Source: Tanypteryx hageni
Lineage: Eukaryota > Arthropoda > Insecta > Odonata > Petaluridae
NCBI GenBank assembly: GCA_028673005.1
Contig: CM054116.1
Span: 23,041,840-23,105,839 of the forward strand
Reading direction: 5' to 3'
DNA: 64,000 bases
Positions 17,726 through 29,048 of this stretch are shown here, piece after piece (within the stretch, counting starts at the first letter, position 1; every line of letters starts with the position of its first letter). A program made the translations under genes and the position numbers. The notes beneath the pieces were generated by a model. The model saw only the letters and a program-made list of their open reading frames with translations, ran no database searches and was not told the DNA's origin.

Positions 17726-17731
17726 AGTGTA
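17726..17731. repeat. Target site duplication, right (AGTGTA)
   Basis: This is the partner of 3968-3973. After it the outer integrase gene resumes (17732-17886). The duplication falls on the codons equivalent to residues 52-54 of the intact integrase. Confidence 0.93.
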
Positions 17732-17886
17732 TACGCATCTACACCTTCGAACCACTTTTTAACTTCTTGCGGCGAATATTTTCCACGCATTTCACTTACT
17801 AGAGCTCGTGCTCCGGCGAACCCCGCAGGGTTGGCGGGGTTGAAATAAGCACCAGCGATACTCATTATAAGCGAAACTTTGTCCAA
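17726..17886 (-). pseudogene. INT: Outer integrase, N-terminal part
   Basis: Holds the start codon (17886) and about the first 54 codons, up to the AYTL segment, where the inner Polinton interrupts it. It overlaps the 236-aa gene upstream by 22 bases exactly as in the inner element, so the two halves (with 3043-3973) were once one gene. Confidence 0.9.
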
Positions 17887-18575
17887 CCTTTAATATTATA
17901 AGGTGAATATCGAAATTTTGTTTTTCTCGCGTGAAGAGGTGGTGATGACTTAGACGGTGTGGATGTCTCTCGTCGAATGAATGACCATCTCCTACTATTA
18001 CCTATATATTCTTGTGGAACATTCAGCTCGCGTAAAGCATCGCAAAATATTTCCCAACCTTCGGGACTGCTATGCTTGCGAGGGCGTACCACATCGTTGA
18101 GTAAATCTGTTATGTTTGAGCGTGGGAGAACTCGCCCCCGGACACTTACAGCGCCACTTTCATCCCATGAAACAATATCACTGCGGGAAAGCTGATCGTA
18201 CAACAACCGCGCTTTTCTCCGAAAAGTTTGCGGTACGGAGTTTATAATTATATCATCGCCTGCAAACATCCCTTTCCCCCGCTCTTTAACTATATCGTTA
18301 CTGAGTGTGTGCGCCTGGAAGGCTTTCGGAGTTTGCTCATCTCTGACATGCATTATCGGTAAGTATATAGGCTTTTTCTCTTTTTCCACCACGTTTAAAT
18401 ATTTTTGCAAAATTTCTCTATATTTTTCCCACTTCTCCTGATCTGACACATTTTTCTCGAGCAATATATCCCTCATTTCCTCATCCATGCGCGATATTTG
18501 AGAATTCGTATCCCCCTGTCTAAAACGATTGAGCGCATCAGGAGGTATTAACAGCATTTTCTTTGCGTGCTCCAT
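17865..18575 (-). CDS. Outer conserved Polinton protein of unknown function, 236 aa
   Basis: Same length and nearly the same sequence as 10310-11020 (for example Leu to Val just before the chosen ATG). I again use the ATG at 18575, three bases past the stop of the 109-aa gene. Open in both copies, though its downstream partner integrase is cut. Confidence 0.68.
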   Translation of the reverse strand: MEHAKKMLLIPPDALNRFRQGDTNSQISRMDEEMRDILLEKNVSDQEKWEKYREILQKYLNVVEKEKKPIYLPIMHVRDEQTPKAFQAHTLSNDIVKERGKGMFAGDDIIINSVPQTFRRKARLLYDQLSRSDIVSWDESGAVSVRGRVLPRSNITDLLNDVVRPRKHSSPEGWEIFCDALRELNVPQEYIGNSRRWSFIRRETSTPSKSSPPLHARKTKFRYSPYNIKGWTKFRL

Positions 18576-18577
18576 GT

Positions 18578-18907
18578 TCACCGAAACAATGAACCGATTG
18601 CACCGGTAAGTAGGGAGCTCAAGAGTAATGGAAGGAATGCGCCACCAGATTGAATTATAACTCGTTTTTTCTTTTTCCAACACTCACCGCGTTTGATCAG
18701 CCTTCGTAAGATCTTTTTGTGCCGAGCTAATTCGCGTTTGTACTCCGGTTTGAGGGCGATATTCCCTTTTAATACGTTAAGAGCACACTCGCAAATCACC
18801 ACGATTAAACCTTTATCGGCCGTTTTTAAAATCGCGACTCTTTGAGATGGTTTGACTCTACAGAGAGCTCTGAGGATTTCCTGACAGTTCCTAACAGTGC
18901 GAGACAT
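18578..18907 (-). CDS. Outer small conserved Polinton protein, 109 aa
   Basis: Identical in length and apparently in sequence to 11023-11352, with the same hydrophobic Gly-rich tail. It overlaps the ATPase remnant by 17 bases. The lack of amino-acid change contrasts with the frameshifts in neighbouring genes. Confidence 0.66.
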   Translation of the reverse strand: MSRTVRNCQEILRALCRVKPSQRVAILKTADKGLIVVICECALNVLKGNIALKPEYKRELARHKKILRRLIKRGECWKKKKRVIIQSGGAFLPLLLSSLLTGAIGSLFR

Positions 18908-19578
18908 CTTCTCCGACTGAAAGATATCCCGCCGTGCTGCGGTTTTTGTGCCTCGGAATATATACTTGGGTAAACCCGTCTTCAGGAAGTATCTTCGACC
19001 TTATTCGATATTCATCGGGAGTGCATTGTTTTAAGTCGAACAAAATATATCCGTGCGGAATTGACGTGGCATCTCTAAAAGCATCTTGAATGAATTTAGG
19101 GTTTTCTGGGTAAATTTGCCTAGAAAGATGGAGGATTTGAGCTCTATCTCGCGGATTTTTGAAACACAATGTAATGGGAATTAAGGGATATATCGCGTCT
19201 ACCTACCCCTTGATGAAATAAATTTTGCGTTATAAAAATAACACTCAAACCCCGATGATGAGAGCCTTTAGTAAACATATCCACGACACGATGATCAGCC
19301 TCTCTCATCATATCATCAAGGACGATTAATCGAGATCGTTCTAACTCACCACTCATATCGTCTAAGTCGGGTATTCCTTTATAAAATTTTACCGTGGTAT
19401 TCTTACCCAAATTTGCCGGTATAGAGTGCACCTCTGAATAGCACCAAATAACTTCCTCAACTCTGACATCGACCATGGCATCGATCGCATTTATAAATTT
19501 TTCCATGAATACGGATTTACCAGACCCTGTAGGACCGGCCACGATGGCTGTGAAAGGGTGTTTCCACGGGATTGACAT
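18891..19578 (-). pseudogene. ATP: Outer packaging ATPase, frameshifted
   Basis: Walker A and Walker B are intact in the N-terminal frame (19578-19144), but a two-base loss near 19166 (GAAACACAATG against GAAACATACAATG) moves the C-terminal 80 or so residues to another frame (19169-18891). Otherwise close to the inner gene, with Ser to Gly in the segment NLGKN. Confidence 0.88.
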
Positions 19579-20260
19579 AACTATAAATGAAGGTTTGAAA
19601 GGTATGGTTCAGGTTTTATTAGAAATCAACACAAATTTTGTTGAAATGATTTATTTATTAATTTATTCGACAATGAAAAACGGGCAAGAATTATCCCCAA
19701 ACATCCCGTATGGTCCGAACACTGAGGAATCTGCATAAACGGATACACGGACAGATTAATAGATAAGTAAATAAAAGGGTTACATCAATTAAAACGATAA
19801 ATGCTATAACAATTCAACAGAAACTTCAACAATAAATTTCAACAACAATGACTTCAACATTAAAATATAAGTAAAAGAAAGAGTTGCATCAACAACAACA
19901 ACTTCACAACAACAATAAATTTCAACATTAAAATCAACAGTAAATACAATAATACCAAGCTAGGACGAATACAACAAAATAGAAAAGCAAAAATAGGTAA
20001 ATTACAGACAAATTTAAGTAACCGTATCAATACTACACATTAATTAAAACATCAAAAGAAATACACAATAACGAATGCATTTTCATATACCCTGTAATGT
20101 TGGGCTGCCGGTATTTGTCAGAGTTTGTATTATCGTGATTGGGAAATATTCTTTAACTATGCATCATTACCGAGGCAGATTTTAAGAAAATGATGAGTGC
20201 CGCCCCATCTTTACCAAAAATAAAATTACTATTACTCTATAAAGTAACACACACAAACAC

Positions 20261-20321
<61 letters not shown>

Positions 20322-20358
20322 ATAGATACATAAAATGCATTCGGTTATAATTCCGCTG
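19579..20358. other. Intergenic region between ATPase and polymerase genes, outer copy
   Basis: Homologue of 12026-12820, with no gene. Its microsatellite differs: (CA)n covers 20247-20305 and (TA)n only 20306-20320, the reverse of the inner copy. The stem-loop recurs at 20339-20383. Confidence 0.7.
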
Positions 20359-23300
20359 TTAAGAAGCGGATTTAAAACCGAATGGCAATGTTCTGTATTT
20401 ACCGACTCGCCGCCTTTTTGTATATACAATTCTATAAATCTTCCTTTCCCCTCGCGTCACCACATCATGAAATTTTGTTCGGCGGATTTGTCGCGGAATA
20501 TCAACAGTTACTGCAGGGGATCCATTCACAACCATCCCTTTAAGACTATCAAAACATATTGCATCTTTATTTGAACCGTTTATGGCTATCCCTTTAACCT
20601 TGCATACAGTTTTCGTGGAACTTGGGTCACCGCCACAAACAATTCTGTAGGCATAATTTTTTGGCCCACCCGACACAAATTCTGAAATGTATGAGCCCTT
20701 CCCATAAACCCCCAACTCATCGGTCATCTCACCTAAGAAGGTCCCCGTCGGTGGTGACCACTCACCCTCTTTCACCGTAAAAATAACACTGTCAGTGTCC
20801 CAATAGATCGCTCTCTCACCCAATTTCTCCAGATACTCGTATAAGACGAGTCTGGCGTGGGCGGTTGTATAGCAAGCTATCGGGACACTAACATTCGGTG
20901 AGTTTTTTCTCCCCTCCAATCTGTCTACGCAATTGACGAATTGGTAATTGGTAGAATGCCTTGAACTTCAACATTTGGATCTGTCAATACTTTATAAAAG
21001 GTATCAACATCATTGATTATTATTTTGCGGGCGAAGTCTTCCCTTTGGCCAAATTTACCCCAAAGAGAGTTTAATATCAACTTTGATATCGACCTCAATC
21101 CCGCGTTGAACCTTACCTCGTCATACTTTAACGTTATGCCCTCTTTTTCTTTCAAGTCCTCCAAATAGCGCGTCTTATCACTATCCGTGACGCATGCTTC
21201 CGGCCAGCCGCTAGCTTGTTGCTTTATTTTTAAGAAACAATTAATATACCCTGTGAAAAGTCCACCTTCGTCCTTCGAACGGTCATAGAGAGTGACTTTG
21301 TAGTTCCAAACCTCATGCATTTTCAAAATTTTATACCCTTTAGTTACTGCTTTTTTAATTTCGTCAGTGACCCAAGTCCCCACGAATTTCCTTTCACACT
21401 CATCCTCATGCAGACATTTCCCTTGCACCTCACCCTCAGCACAACTCCTACACAATGGGAAAAGGAGCTTCCCATTTAATCTCACAGGTAAAACCGGATG
21501 GTATATATCGCGCGGCGGCAGCACCGTGCATTTAAGAATCCCCTCACATTCGTTCAGCGGTGGACATTCTGCCCCAACGTGAATTTGCGGATGTCCTACC
21601 GGATATTTCCGCCATTTGTTCACGAAGGGGTATAAGGAACAAACGTCTAAATATTTAATATGTTCCCCAGAACACGCGCGGTGATACAATTTCGCCGCGT
21701 TTGTTCGACCGCCAAAGAAAGCATCTCGAGGTTTGAGAGGTTCCTGGGCGGCATAGGGGTGATAATCTAGAAACTTTTTTACCTCCGGGTTCGATTGTAG
21801 ATATTCTACAAACTTGCACTCCCACATCTCGATTAATGAACACCCACTTTTTAAAAGGTGCTCGCGTCGGTATGTGGTGGCCTCGAACCTGGAACCCATT
21901 GTTTCATTTTGGTTGTTCGAAATAGGGGCATGACGGTTAGGGAAACAATCAGGGCACCCATGATAAAAGCAACCGTAAAATTCAAAAATTGTTACGGCGC
22001 CTTCACTCTCCAAATACCCATCGACTTTGTACCCTGCGTATTTTACTTCGCGACCGTTTGCAGCATGGTTAATTTTAATTTTCCGCTTCTGCTCCTCGGA
22101 CAGCAACCACATAATTGCTACATGTGATTGCCTGTCTCGCCATCGGTAACCTCCAGAAGGCACAACACCTATGGTATTCTCCTTCAGGAAATTTCTCTTA
22201 TAAGCTAAGAGACATGCGCTCGCGATAGTCAAAGCCTCGGTGAAAGGGCGCACCTTTGTCAAATGATAAAATTGCCTGCTAAAGACGCAGCACGCGGCTC
22301 TTAGTATAGTTACATCATTGGAGCAATACTCCCTTAAATCCTTTTCAAAATGAAACACAGTCTGACTGTGTATCGTACCATTTGTCAAAGACATCCCTTT
22401 CACCGGTGGTCATCGTATCGTACCCGAAAGATTCCTTACCCGGAATCGCACCAACATACCCTCTGTTTTCCAATCTATTGAAAAAATGAGGGAAATACCC
22501 CTTTTTAATGTCTACATCTAAACTAAACGCCTTAGGTAATTTGGAGAGAGCCATGGGTAGGAAATTTAGAGAGTCTATAAACCTGAGATTTTGGACATCC
22601 ATCGTTATAATTTTCGTTCCAGTCATTATAACTTTGGGTGTCCATTTATTATTTTGAACCATATATTTCAAAAGGAAATGGCCGTCATACCCCTTCATGT
22701 TATGGGCAATGCAGATAATTTTCTTGAAATAGGTCCTCGGTAATGCTAAATATTTAAAGAAATCCCGAATAGGATCACATGTGTCAAAAATGTGTTGTCG
22801 AACACCACATGTTTGACACACATGATCACTATTCATCACATCTGCGCAGTCAGAGCAGCTCTGCTGTGTAACGCACAAAACGGGGACGTGCTCGTATGCC
22901 CCGTTGTCGGTGGGCTTATCTTGTCGACATTCTAGATCGTAATAAATGTAGAGCACTTCATTTTTTTTCAGAATTCCCCGAATTGCGTTGCATAAAGCAG
23001 AGATGCCCCGGTAAACAAACCTTCCGACATACCGCACAATACGCCTCACCGCAGCGGTGCTTTTCGCCTCCAGTATTTGCTTTATACAGTTGATTACAAC
23101 CCTGACAATATTTCCTGGATTTACATAGAGCACCGCCGTTTTTTTATGGTTGCTTAGGCAAACCGTCCCAAAAAACCACCGATTGCATTCAACACATTTA
23201 AGTTTTTCAATATTTTCTGCACATCGGTCGCAAATGAGATCACATTTGTGCTCCTCTTTGTGATAATACGGCTTGTGGCATTCCCTACAGTAGTAGGAAC

Positions 23301-24373
23301 ATGAAAATGCACCCGTTAACGATGTTATCACGTTGAAATGCTGATTTTCAAAAATCAAATCGATATGCTGCCGCGGCTGACTTTCCGTAGACTTGGGACC
23401 CTCGAAAATGACATCCCGCCCCTTTCTATCACCGAAAATTGTTAAGGAATAATTTTTTAAAAAATCTTGTACTTTTTTAATCTCGTCAATCCCTCCCCCA
23501 TCAGTTAAATCAACCCCGAATCCCTCATTAACGCGATTGCCCGCTCCCTCTGTAGATTACCTCCATTTTTTATCTTTTTTAATAATGCCCCTTGATCCTC
23601 ATGTAAGGATACGCCAACCGCGACAGCTCTAGCTAGGCATATGGTACCGTCGTCAGGTAACACGATTATGCTACGTTTTTTTTGACAGAAGTCATTAAAA
23701 TGCATAGAATTTACATGTGTACGTCTCCCGCGGCCTAAAGGCATATCAACGTGGCTAATTTCCACATTGATATGCCCGGCCGTTGCAAAGGAGTCGTTGC
23801 TTTGCACAACGTTAGAAATAATTTTTAAAATGGCCTCGACATCCAATTGATCGGCCCTTCTAAAGGGGAGATGTGCCCGCTTTTCTGGTGTTATACTATT
23901 ATAAATAGCTAACCCTAGCCGATCGTTTCCCTTAGTACCGTCCTTAATAAAACCCACAATGTGGTTAAAGTACTTCTCCAACCAGACGATGGGGTTTAAA
24001 TTCTTCGGGGACTTTTTGAGCGCCACCTCAATCACCCTCCCCCTCAGTTTAAATTTCTTAAAATAGTTTATCCTTTCTTTAACCAAACTAAAATGTCTAC
24101 CTTGGGTGTCGTCGCCATCGCTATCGCCTTCACATGTTGTTTCATCGCCATCACTCCCGGTGCCAGCCTCATCCCTCGAGGACACAGCCGATGCCTCATC
24201 CCTCGAAGCCGCCGCCTCCTCCCCCGAAGCCACCGGCGCCTCCGTAGTGATGTTTTCCGACGACTCCGGAAACTTAACCCCGTCTTGCCCTCCCTCCATC
24301 GGTTCTGTGGAGGCTGAACCACCGCCGCCAACACCGGCTTGAATGGCCCCGGCCGTAATTGCATCTGTCACAT

Positions 24374-24499
24374 CTGTTAAACGAATTTTACGTTAACAAA
24401 TTAATTTGATAATAATAATAATATACACACACTTGTACAGCAACAAAAATAATGCTAATGATATTAATAATAATAATAACAATAAAACATCCACATTAC
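24374..24499 (-). other. Intron 2 of the outer polymerase gene
   Basis: 126 bases from donor GTAATG to acceptor TTTAACAG, AT-rich with ATT repeats and a TGTGTG run. The junction is again phase 1 (an Asp codon is completed across it). Exon 2 between the introns is only 81 bases but stays open and acidic. Confidence 0.72.
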
Positions 24500-24580
24500 C
24501 AGCCTTGGCCGCTTCCTCCGCCCTCACGCCGCCTTCAACGCTGCCGGTCGATGGTAGCTTTGGGTCGCTGCTGTCTCCAC

Positions 24581-24690
24581 CTAATAAAATGAATTTCATG
24601 TTATTGTACGATTCTTATAAATAATAATAATAATAATGATATCTGCCATCATCATCATCATAATCGTGATAAATGTTATGATCACAATAC
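24581..24690 (-). other. Intron 1 of the outer polymerase gene
   Basis: 110 bases from donor GTATTG to acceptor TTATTAG, rich in ATT and ATG simple repeats. The upstream exon ends with the first base of a Gly codon and the next exon supplies the other two, so the frame is kept. Confidence 0.72.
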
Positions 24691-25105
24691 CTTGTTTGGC
24701 CCGGTTCTTTGCGGGCTCCTCCCCGCCCTCAACAGCACGACGTTTAGCGGCGCTGCAGCCACCATCGACCCCATCGATAACATCTCTCAGATGCTTGTTA
24801 CCGTCGATGATCGCCGCCGCTTCCGCATCTTCAACCGCATTCGCGCTCTGCTGCAACTGCTTATGAGCCTTTTTCGTCCCCCTTGCCACAAGGCGTTTCC
24901 GGGCCTCGTACATTTTCGTATAAGTACGACATACGCCGTACAGTGCTTCCTCTTCAAACCCTGCGCTTATAGCGAAGGCGACGAATTCCTTAGCCTTTTC
25001 TGCCACAAATGATACACCCTTGCCCTCCATAGTTGCTTCGAGTATTCTGAAATGCGCCAGTCTAATACCTCAGCGGTAGTAACCAAATGCTGCTGGTGAC
25101 GCTTG

Positions 25106-25112
25106 TTTTATA
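25106..25112 (-). promoter_or_regulatory. TATA box of the outer polymerase gene
   Basis: TATAAAA on the minus strand lies about 75 bases before the ATG at 25030, predicting a transcript start near 25078 and a leader of about 50 bases. Conserved in the inner copy at 14382-14388. Confidence 0.6.
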
Positions 25113-25149
25113 CCGAATTTGGTGGGGTTGGTTTGGGACGGGGCGGCTT

Positions 25150-25880
25150 GTGGTATCTGGGGGAGGGCACGTGCGCAGTCGTTGAGATTTTTCGCCTAAA
25201 TACGCTAATGCCTTTGCGGTGTTGTGCAGCTGTTGGATCACTAGTTATGGTCAGGCATAAAAGACAGATTTAACGTTTCCGGAATCACCCTCCTACGCCG
25301 GATGCGATTCTTTTAAAACATCCCAGCCATGGCTGCTTGTGAGATATGATGGCGGGTGGCGCGTGGTCGTTGAGATTATTCTCCTAATATACATCAATAC
25401 CTTTGCAATACGGCTGTGGCCGGACGCACAGCTGTTGCGACATTACTTATGGTGCCTGTAAAAGACACATTTTAAATATTACACATGTTTCCGGAACCAT
25501 CCTCCCACGCCGGATGTGGTTCTTAAAAGCATTCCAGCATTCATCGCGTCTAGCCATGGCTGCTTGTTAGCTCTGATGGAGGGAGGTGCATGGTCGTTGA
25601 GATTCTTCTCCTAAAATACGCAAAATATCTTTGCAATACGGCTGTGACCGGCTGTACAGCTGCTGCGACACTAGTTATGGTGTCTGTAAAAGACGCATTT
25701 AAAATATTACACACGCTTCCGGGGTGTGATTTTTTTTTATATCCCAGCGTTTGATCACGTCTAGCTTTGGCTGTTTATGTGATATGATGGTGGGATGCGC
25801 GTGGTCAGTGAGATCCTTTACCGTACGGTAGCGGCCATATTACACAGCCATTTCGTCATTAGTTACGGTTGTTCGTAAAA
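25150..25880. repeat. Tandem iteron-like array between divergent genes, outer copy
   Basis: Homologue of 14430-15200, with units starting near GTCGTTGAGAT at about 25178, 25366 and 25592 and a fourth, weaker unit near 25805. Substitutions and small indels relative to the inner copy are spread evenly. No gene is seen. Confidence 0.65.
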
Positions 25881-25982
25881 GTCAGATTAAATTATTACCC
25901 ACGCTACCGAAAAACACCCTCTCACGATGGATGCGGTTATTTAAAAGTCTATTTCTCGATGTCACTCTGCACCTTGGATATT

Positions 25983-25990
25983 TATATAAG
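25983..25990 (+). promoter_or_regulatory. TATA box of the outer PC4-like gene
   Basis: TATATAAG, 161 bases before the ATG at 26144, matching 15262-15269. Confidence 0.55.
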
Positions 25991-26143
25991 CGTAAAATTA
26001 AACATTCCACCCCATAGTTAGCGGTGTCGCAAGTGGGAGTTCTAAACACTATCCGCCTTTAAATACCCTACTATACAGCCTACGTTTTCATCACGACCGT
26101 CATTCTCTCTTGAGCTTGCGAGGAGTTAACATCGTGCTGTACA

Positions 26144-27034
26144 ATGGAGACTTCTGCCGCTTCTTCTTCCCCGGGAAGGTTTTCAAACTTTAACCAGACG
26201 AAAACCTTTAAAAGGTGCAAGCACCCAGTGAATCCTCGCGGAAATCTACTTCGAGAATTCGGACGTGGAAACTTCGGGAAGAGAGATTTCTACGCGTTAT
26301 CCGAGGGCAGCAGCACGCCGAATAACACATCCTACGACAAGATGGACCGTCTCCGCGGCTACGAAAAGTCTTCGCTCGTAATGGCTGTAGAATACGCAAT
26401 CAACGCATCAGATACAAAGAAAGTGCGAATAGGGCTGGACTTTAAAAGCAATTTCAAACCCGTGGTCTTCCTAGGAAAGAACAACGCAAACGGTGTCTCG
26501 CTCTCGCCGATACAGTGGAGGGGCTTGATGGGATATAATGATACGGTTATGTCTTTTATAAAGGGGGGACTTGGGTGCAGAACGCCGGATATTGTATTTG
26601 ACGACTTAAAATTAATATTCGCCGAACTATATGGGGAAAAAGTTGTCAAAATTATTAAAGAGGACGAATATAATGTGTGGTTGGGGAATGCGTCATGGCT
26701 GGGCTTAACAACGATGCAAAATTGCATCGAGCACGCCTTACATCTGTGTGAGATATGGTATGACAGTGTTGTGCACCAGACTTTTGAAACAATCGTTCGC
26801 CAACTCAAAGAAAATGTAGTGGCCAAGTGCGATGGGTGCAGAGATGCGACTTTAGAACATTCATGCAATGCAGCAGAAACTTATCAGAATGAACTCGAGA
26901 GCCTGAGTACGGTGCACGACTATTTTGTGGGGTCCTGTGAAGATGACGGCTTTGATAATAAAAGGTTTCTGTATGAAATTGTTACATTTTGTAAAAGAAA
27001 ATGCATTGGTTGTGCAACAGAGTTGTTATACTAA
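26144..27034 (+). CDS. Plus-strand Polinton protein with PC4-like segment, outer copy
   Basis: 296 aa, intact and the same length as 15423-16313, differing at about ten residues (for example Pro/Gln at 18, Cys/Gly at 72, Asn/Asp in KVRIGLDF). The PC4-like segment VSLSPIQWRGLM and the C-terminal Cys pairs are kept, except that one ID becomes IG. It remains open although most replication and packaging genes of this copy are broken. AATAAA follows at 27131-27136. Confidence 0.62.
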   Translation: METSAASSSPGRFSNFNQTKTFKRCKHPVNPRGNLLREFGRGNFGKRDFYALSEGSSTPNNTSYDKMDRLRGYEKSSLVMAVEYAINASDTKKVRIGLDFKSNFKPVVFLGKNNANGVSLSPIQWRGLMGYNDTVMSFIKGGLGCRTPDIVFDDLKLIFAELYGEKVVKIIKEDEYNVWLGNASWLGLTTMQNCIEHALHLCEIWYDSVVHQTFETIVRQLKENVVAKCDGCRDATLEHSCNAAETYQNELESLSTVHDYFVGSCEDDGFDNKRFLYEIVTFCKRKCIGCATELLY

Positions 27035-27133
27035 TTTGTGATTAGAAAATGCATAAGTTCTTTTATGTAATTGTATATAAGTGGTAATACAACCGTAATG
27101 GTAATGTTTAAATTGTATGCAACAATATTAAAT

Positions 27134-28410
27134 AAAAGTGTACAAAATACAAAAGTGTTAAGCTTCTCATTTAAATAATACCATCCTATTCGGTATTTAT
27201 TATAAGAGTTTCAAATAAGCATTCTATTTGCGGAGGGGAAAAACACCCAAATGTTCTTGCCCCTCACCACCGCACTCGAGTCGGGCATACTCTAACGCCA
27301 CGAAACATCATCGTCAGTCTTCCGCCGCCCTCCGACGCGAGAACATCTGCTCTTGAGTAACGGCGGATTCCATGCAAAAGGTCGGGATGGTCGGTGTCCC
27401 TCGTATCGCCTAGGCAGGAGCCTACCCCCGAATAACTTGTGACGTCTGTGGCGAGAATAGTGGAAAAGGGTGTGGGTGGATGTCCGGCCACGAAACGCCG
27501 CTTTCACCCCTCCCCCAAATAACTTGTGACGTCTGTGGAGAGAATCGTGGGAAAGGGGCTTGAGGGATGTCTGGCCACGAAGCACCGCTTCACCCTAGGG
27601 ATGGCCTCCATCACGCCCCTTGTCGTCGCACGTGACCGGAAGGAGAGGGGGCGGGGGTGCCTCTTGAGTAGCGGCGGATTCCATGCAAAGGCTCGGGATG
27701 GTTAGGGTCGGTGTCCCACGTATCGCCTAGGCCGGAGCCTACCCCCGAATAACTTGTGACGTCTGTGGCGAAAATAGTGGGAAAGGGTGTGAGGGGGCCT
27801 CTGACCACGAAGCGTCGCTTCAACCTAGGGATAGCCTCCATCACGCCCCTTGTCGTCGCGCGTGGCCGGAAGGAGAGGGGCGGAGGAGACATCAGCTGCT
27901 CACGTATCCTCTCTCTAGACTTGGGTTAGGGTGCCGTAAAGGTCTTTAAATAAACACCTCCTTGTGACCCTAAGGAGTGGGGGTAAAACATCCACCATCG
28001 CGACGTCACACCCCGTCAGGAGCAGGTTAGGTTCACACTCCCACTCGAGACAGGAGTACCGCATAGATTTTTCATATTATCCACCATCATAACGTAGCAA
28101 TGGTAAGGGATGGAGAGAGAGAGATGCGATGCTCGCCCTTAGCGCCACAGAAATTTCACACCACGTGATATTGTGACGTCACAAGGGTAAAGGTATGATA
28201 GGGATCGGGGAGATGCGATGCCGAACCTCCTTAGCGACTCAGAAATTTTAAAACACGTGACATAGTGACGTCAAGGATCAGAGGTGGGGGGATGCAGCAT
28301 CTAGCTCTTATAGTGCCGCAGAAATTCCAACATGGCGGCACTGGCGCCAAAGCGGCAACATGGCCGTCTGGCTTTACAAGCGGTCTGGCTGTAGTAGCGG
28401 GTATACTACT
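27134..28410. repeat. Outer Polinton right terminal inverted repeat
   Basis: Direct-orientation homologue of 16413-17725. It keeps the GC-rich tandem block and both CRE/E-box modules (about 28163-28182 and 28255-28274). At the tip it has one 17-bp repeat unit where the inner copy has three. It ends with GTATACTACT at 28410, where unrelated AT-rich DNA begins. Confidence 0.9.
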
Positions 28411-28782
28411 GCGATCGCTTTATTTCTCCTTCAGCTATATATTTGACCGCATTTTCTGACTTATGGTTCCTTTAATTTAGACTGTATGGAAAATGGTGCA
28501 CCTTTTCCACGCGAATCTCTCTTACACGATATACCAAGGCCTTGGTTTATCCTGCGTTAACAAACGAATAAACGAGCTCGCTGACACTGTTGCCTAAAAA
28601 AGGCACAACCACGATACATCTTTCGACGCTTACTTGCAAAAAAGTGGAATCTTTTTGATTTGCTTGTTTTTTGTGTACTATGGTATTTCTATGTGCCTCC
28701 AAAATGTTCTTCATAAATTTTAAAACCATGCTTAACCTGCCTGCGAAATAAATTTGACGTACCAAGGGTTTTCTTCAATATT

Positions 28783-29048
28783 ATGCCTCACAAAATCGCA
28801 GATTTAAATTATACGCTGCCTTTTTTATGTCTAACAGCAGGAAACGTTTTGCCTGGTGAATCATTGAAGAATGAAGACGACGGACCGAGCTACTATTTGT
28901 AAGTAATTTCTGCACAATATTTAATATTGGTAAAGTTTCTCTTTACTTAAACACGTATGCTATTTTCAGAAAGCCAATCATCGAGAGAAGATACGAGGCA
29001 GCGTATTGCGGATTCGTCAAGTGGCCCAGGATCTCTTTTCTTTTATAG
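28783..29048 (+). CDS. Candidate two-exon small gene, 64 aa
   Basis: Exon 28783-28898 opens MPHKIADLNYTLPFLCLTAG and ends at a strong donor GTAAGT. A 71-base intron ends TATTTTCAG, and exon 28970-29048 continues in frame (KPIIERRYEAAYCGFVKWP) to TAG. I do not recognise the protein. Good splice sites and in-frame joining are the only support; a chance match or a fragment of a longer gene is possible. Confidence 0.3.

Larger units (their letters stand above)
20359..25030 (-). pseudogene. POLB: Outer protein-primed DNA polymerase B: two introns, three frameshifts
   Basis: Exons 25030-24691, 24580-24500 and 24373-20359. Exon 1 is helical and basic. The joined N-terminal region includes a long acidic Gly/Ala/Ser/Glu/Asp stretch, then a TYPICAL Polinton polymerase N-domain (RSIIVLPDDGTICLARAVA). 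Exonuclease motifs are YYDLEC and IAHNMKGYDGHF, then YCSNDV. Palm motif A is DVCSLYP, B is KLILNSLWGK and C is YWDTDS. Both introns have GT-AG ends and phase 1 on both sides. Frameshifts lie near 23530, near 22360 and at 20920 (a net 10-base loss between motifs B and C). The gene would replicate the element from protein-primed ends if whole. Confidence 0.9.
1..28410. mobile_element. Outer Polinton/Maverick element, left end outside the window, split by a nested copy
   Basis: The element occupies 1-3973 and 17726-28410, with a second copy of the same family inserted between. It carries the Polinton gene set: polymerase B, D,D35E integrase with chromodomain, FtsK/HerA-type ATPase, double jelly-roll capsid protein and penton-like protein. 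The right inverted repeat ends at 28410 with GTATACTACT. The next six bases, GCGATC (28411-28416), should be its target duplication, with a partner left of base 1. The two pieces total about 14.65 kb. Adding the missing protease and left repeat gives roughly 17 kb, which matches the inner copy plus its 3.2-kb deletion. Frameshifts in polymerase, ATPase, penton and core genes suggest a decaying copy. Confidence 0.92.

Noticed and set aside
24093..25012. Plus-strand frames opposite the polymerase 5' exons
   Set aside because: Minus-strand exons have consistent splice phases, a TATA box and the family N-domain. The plus frames are low-complexity Ser/Pro shadows.
1..28410. Two Polintons in simple tandem, or an inverted duplication of host DNA
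   Set aside because: The 6-bp duplication and the split integrase gene fit nesting exactly. A tandem model does not explain the divided integrase.
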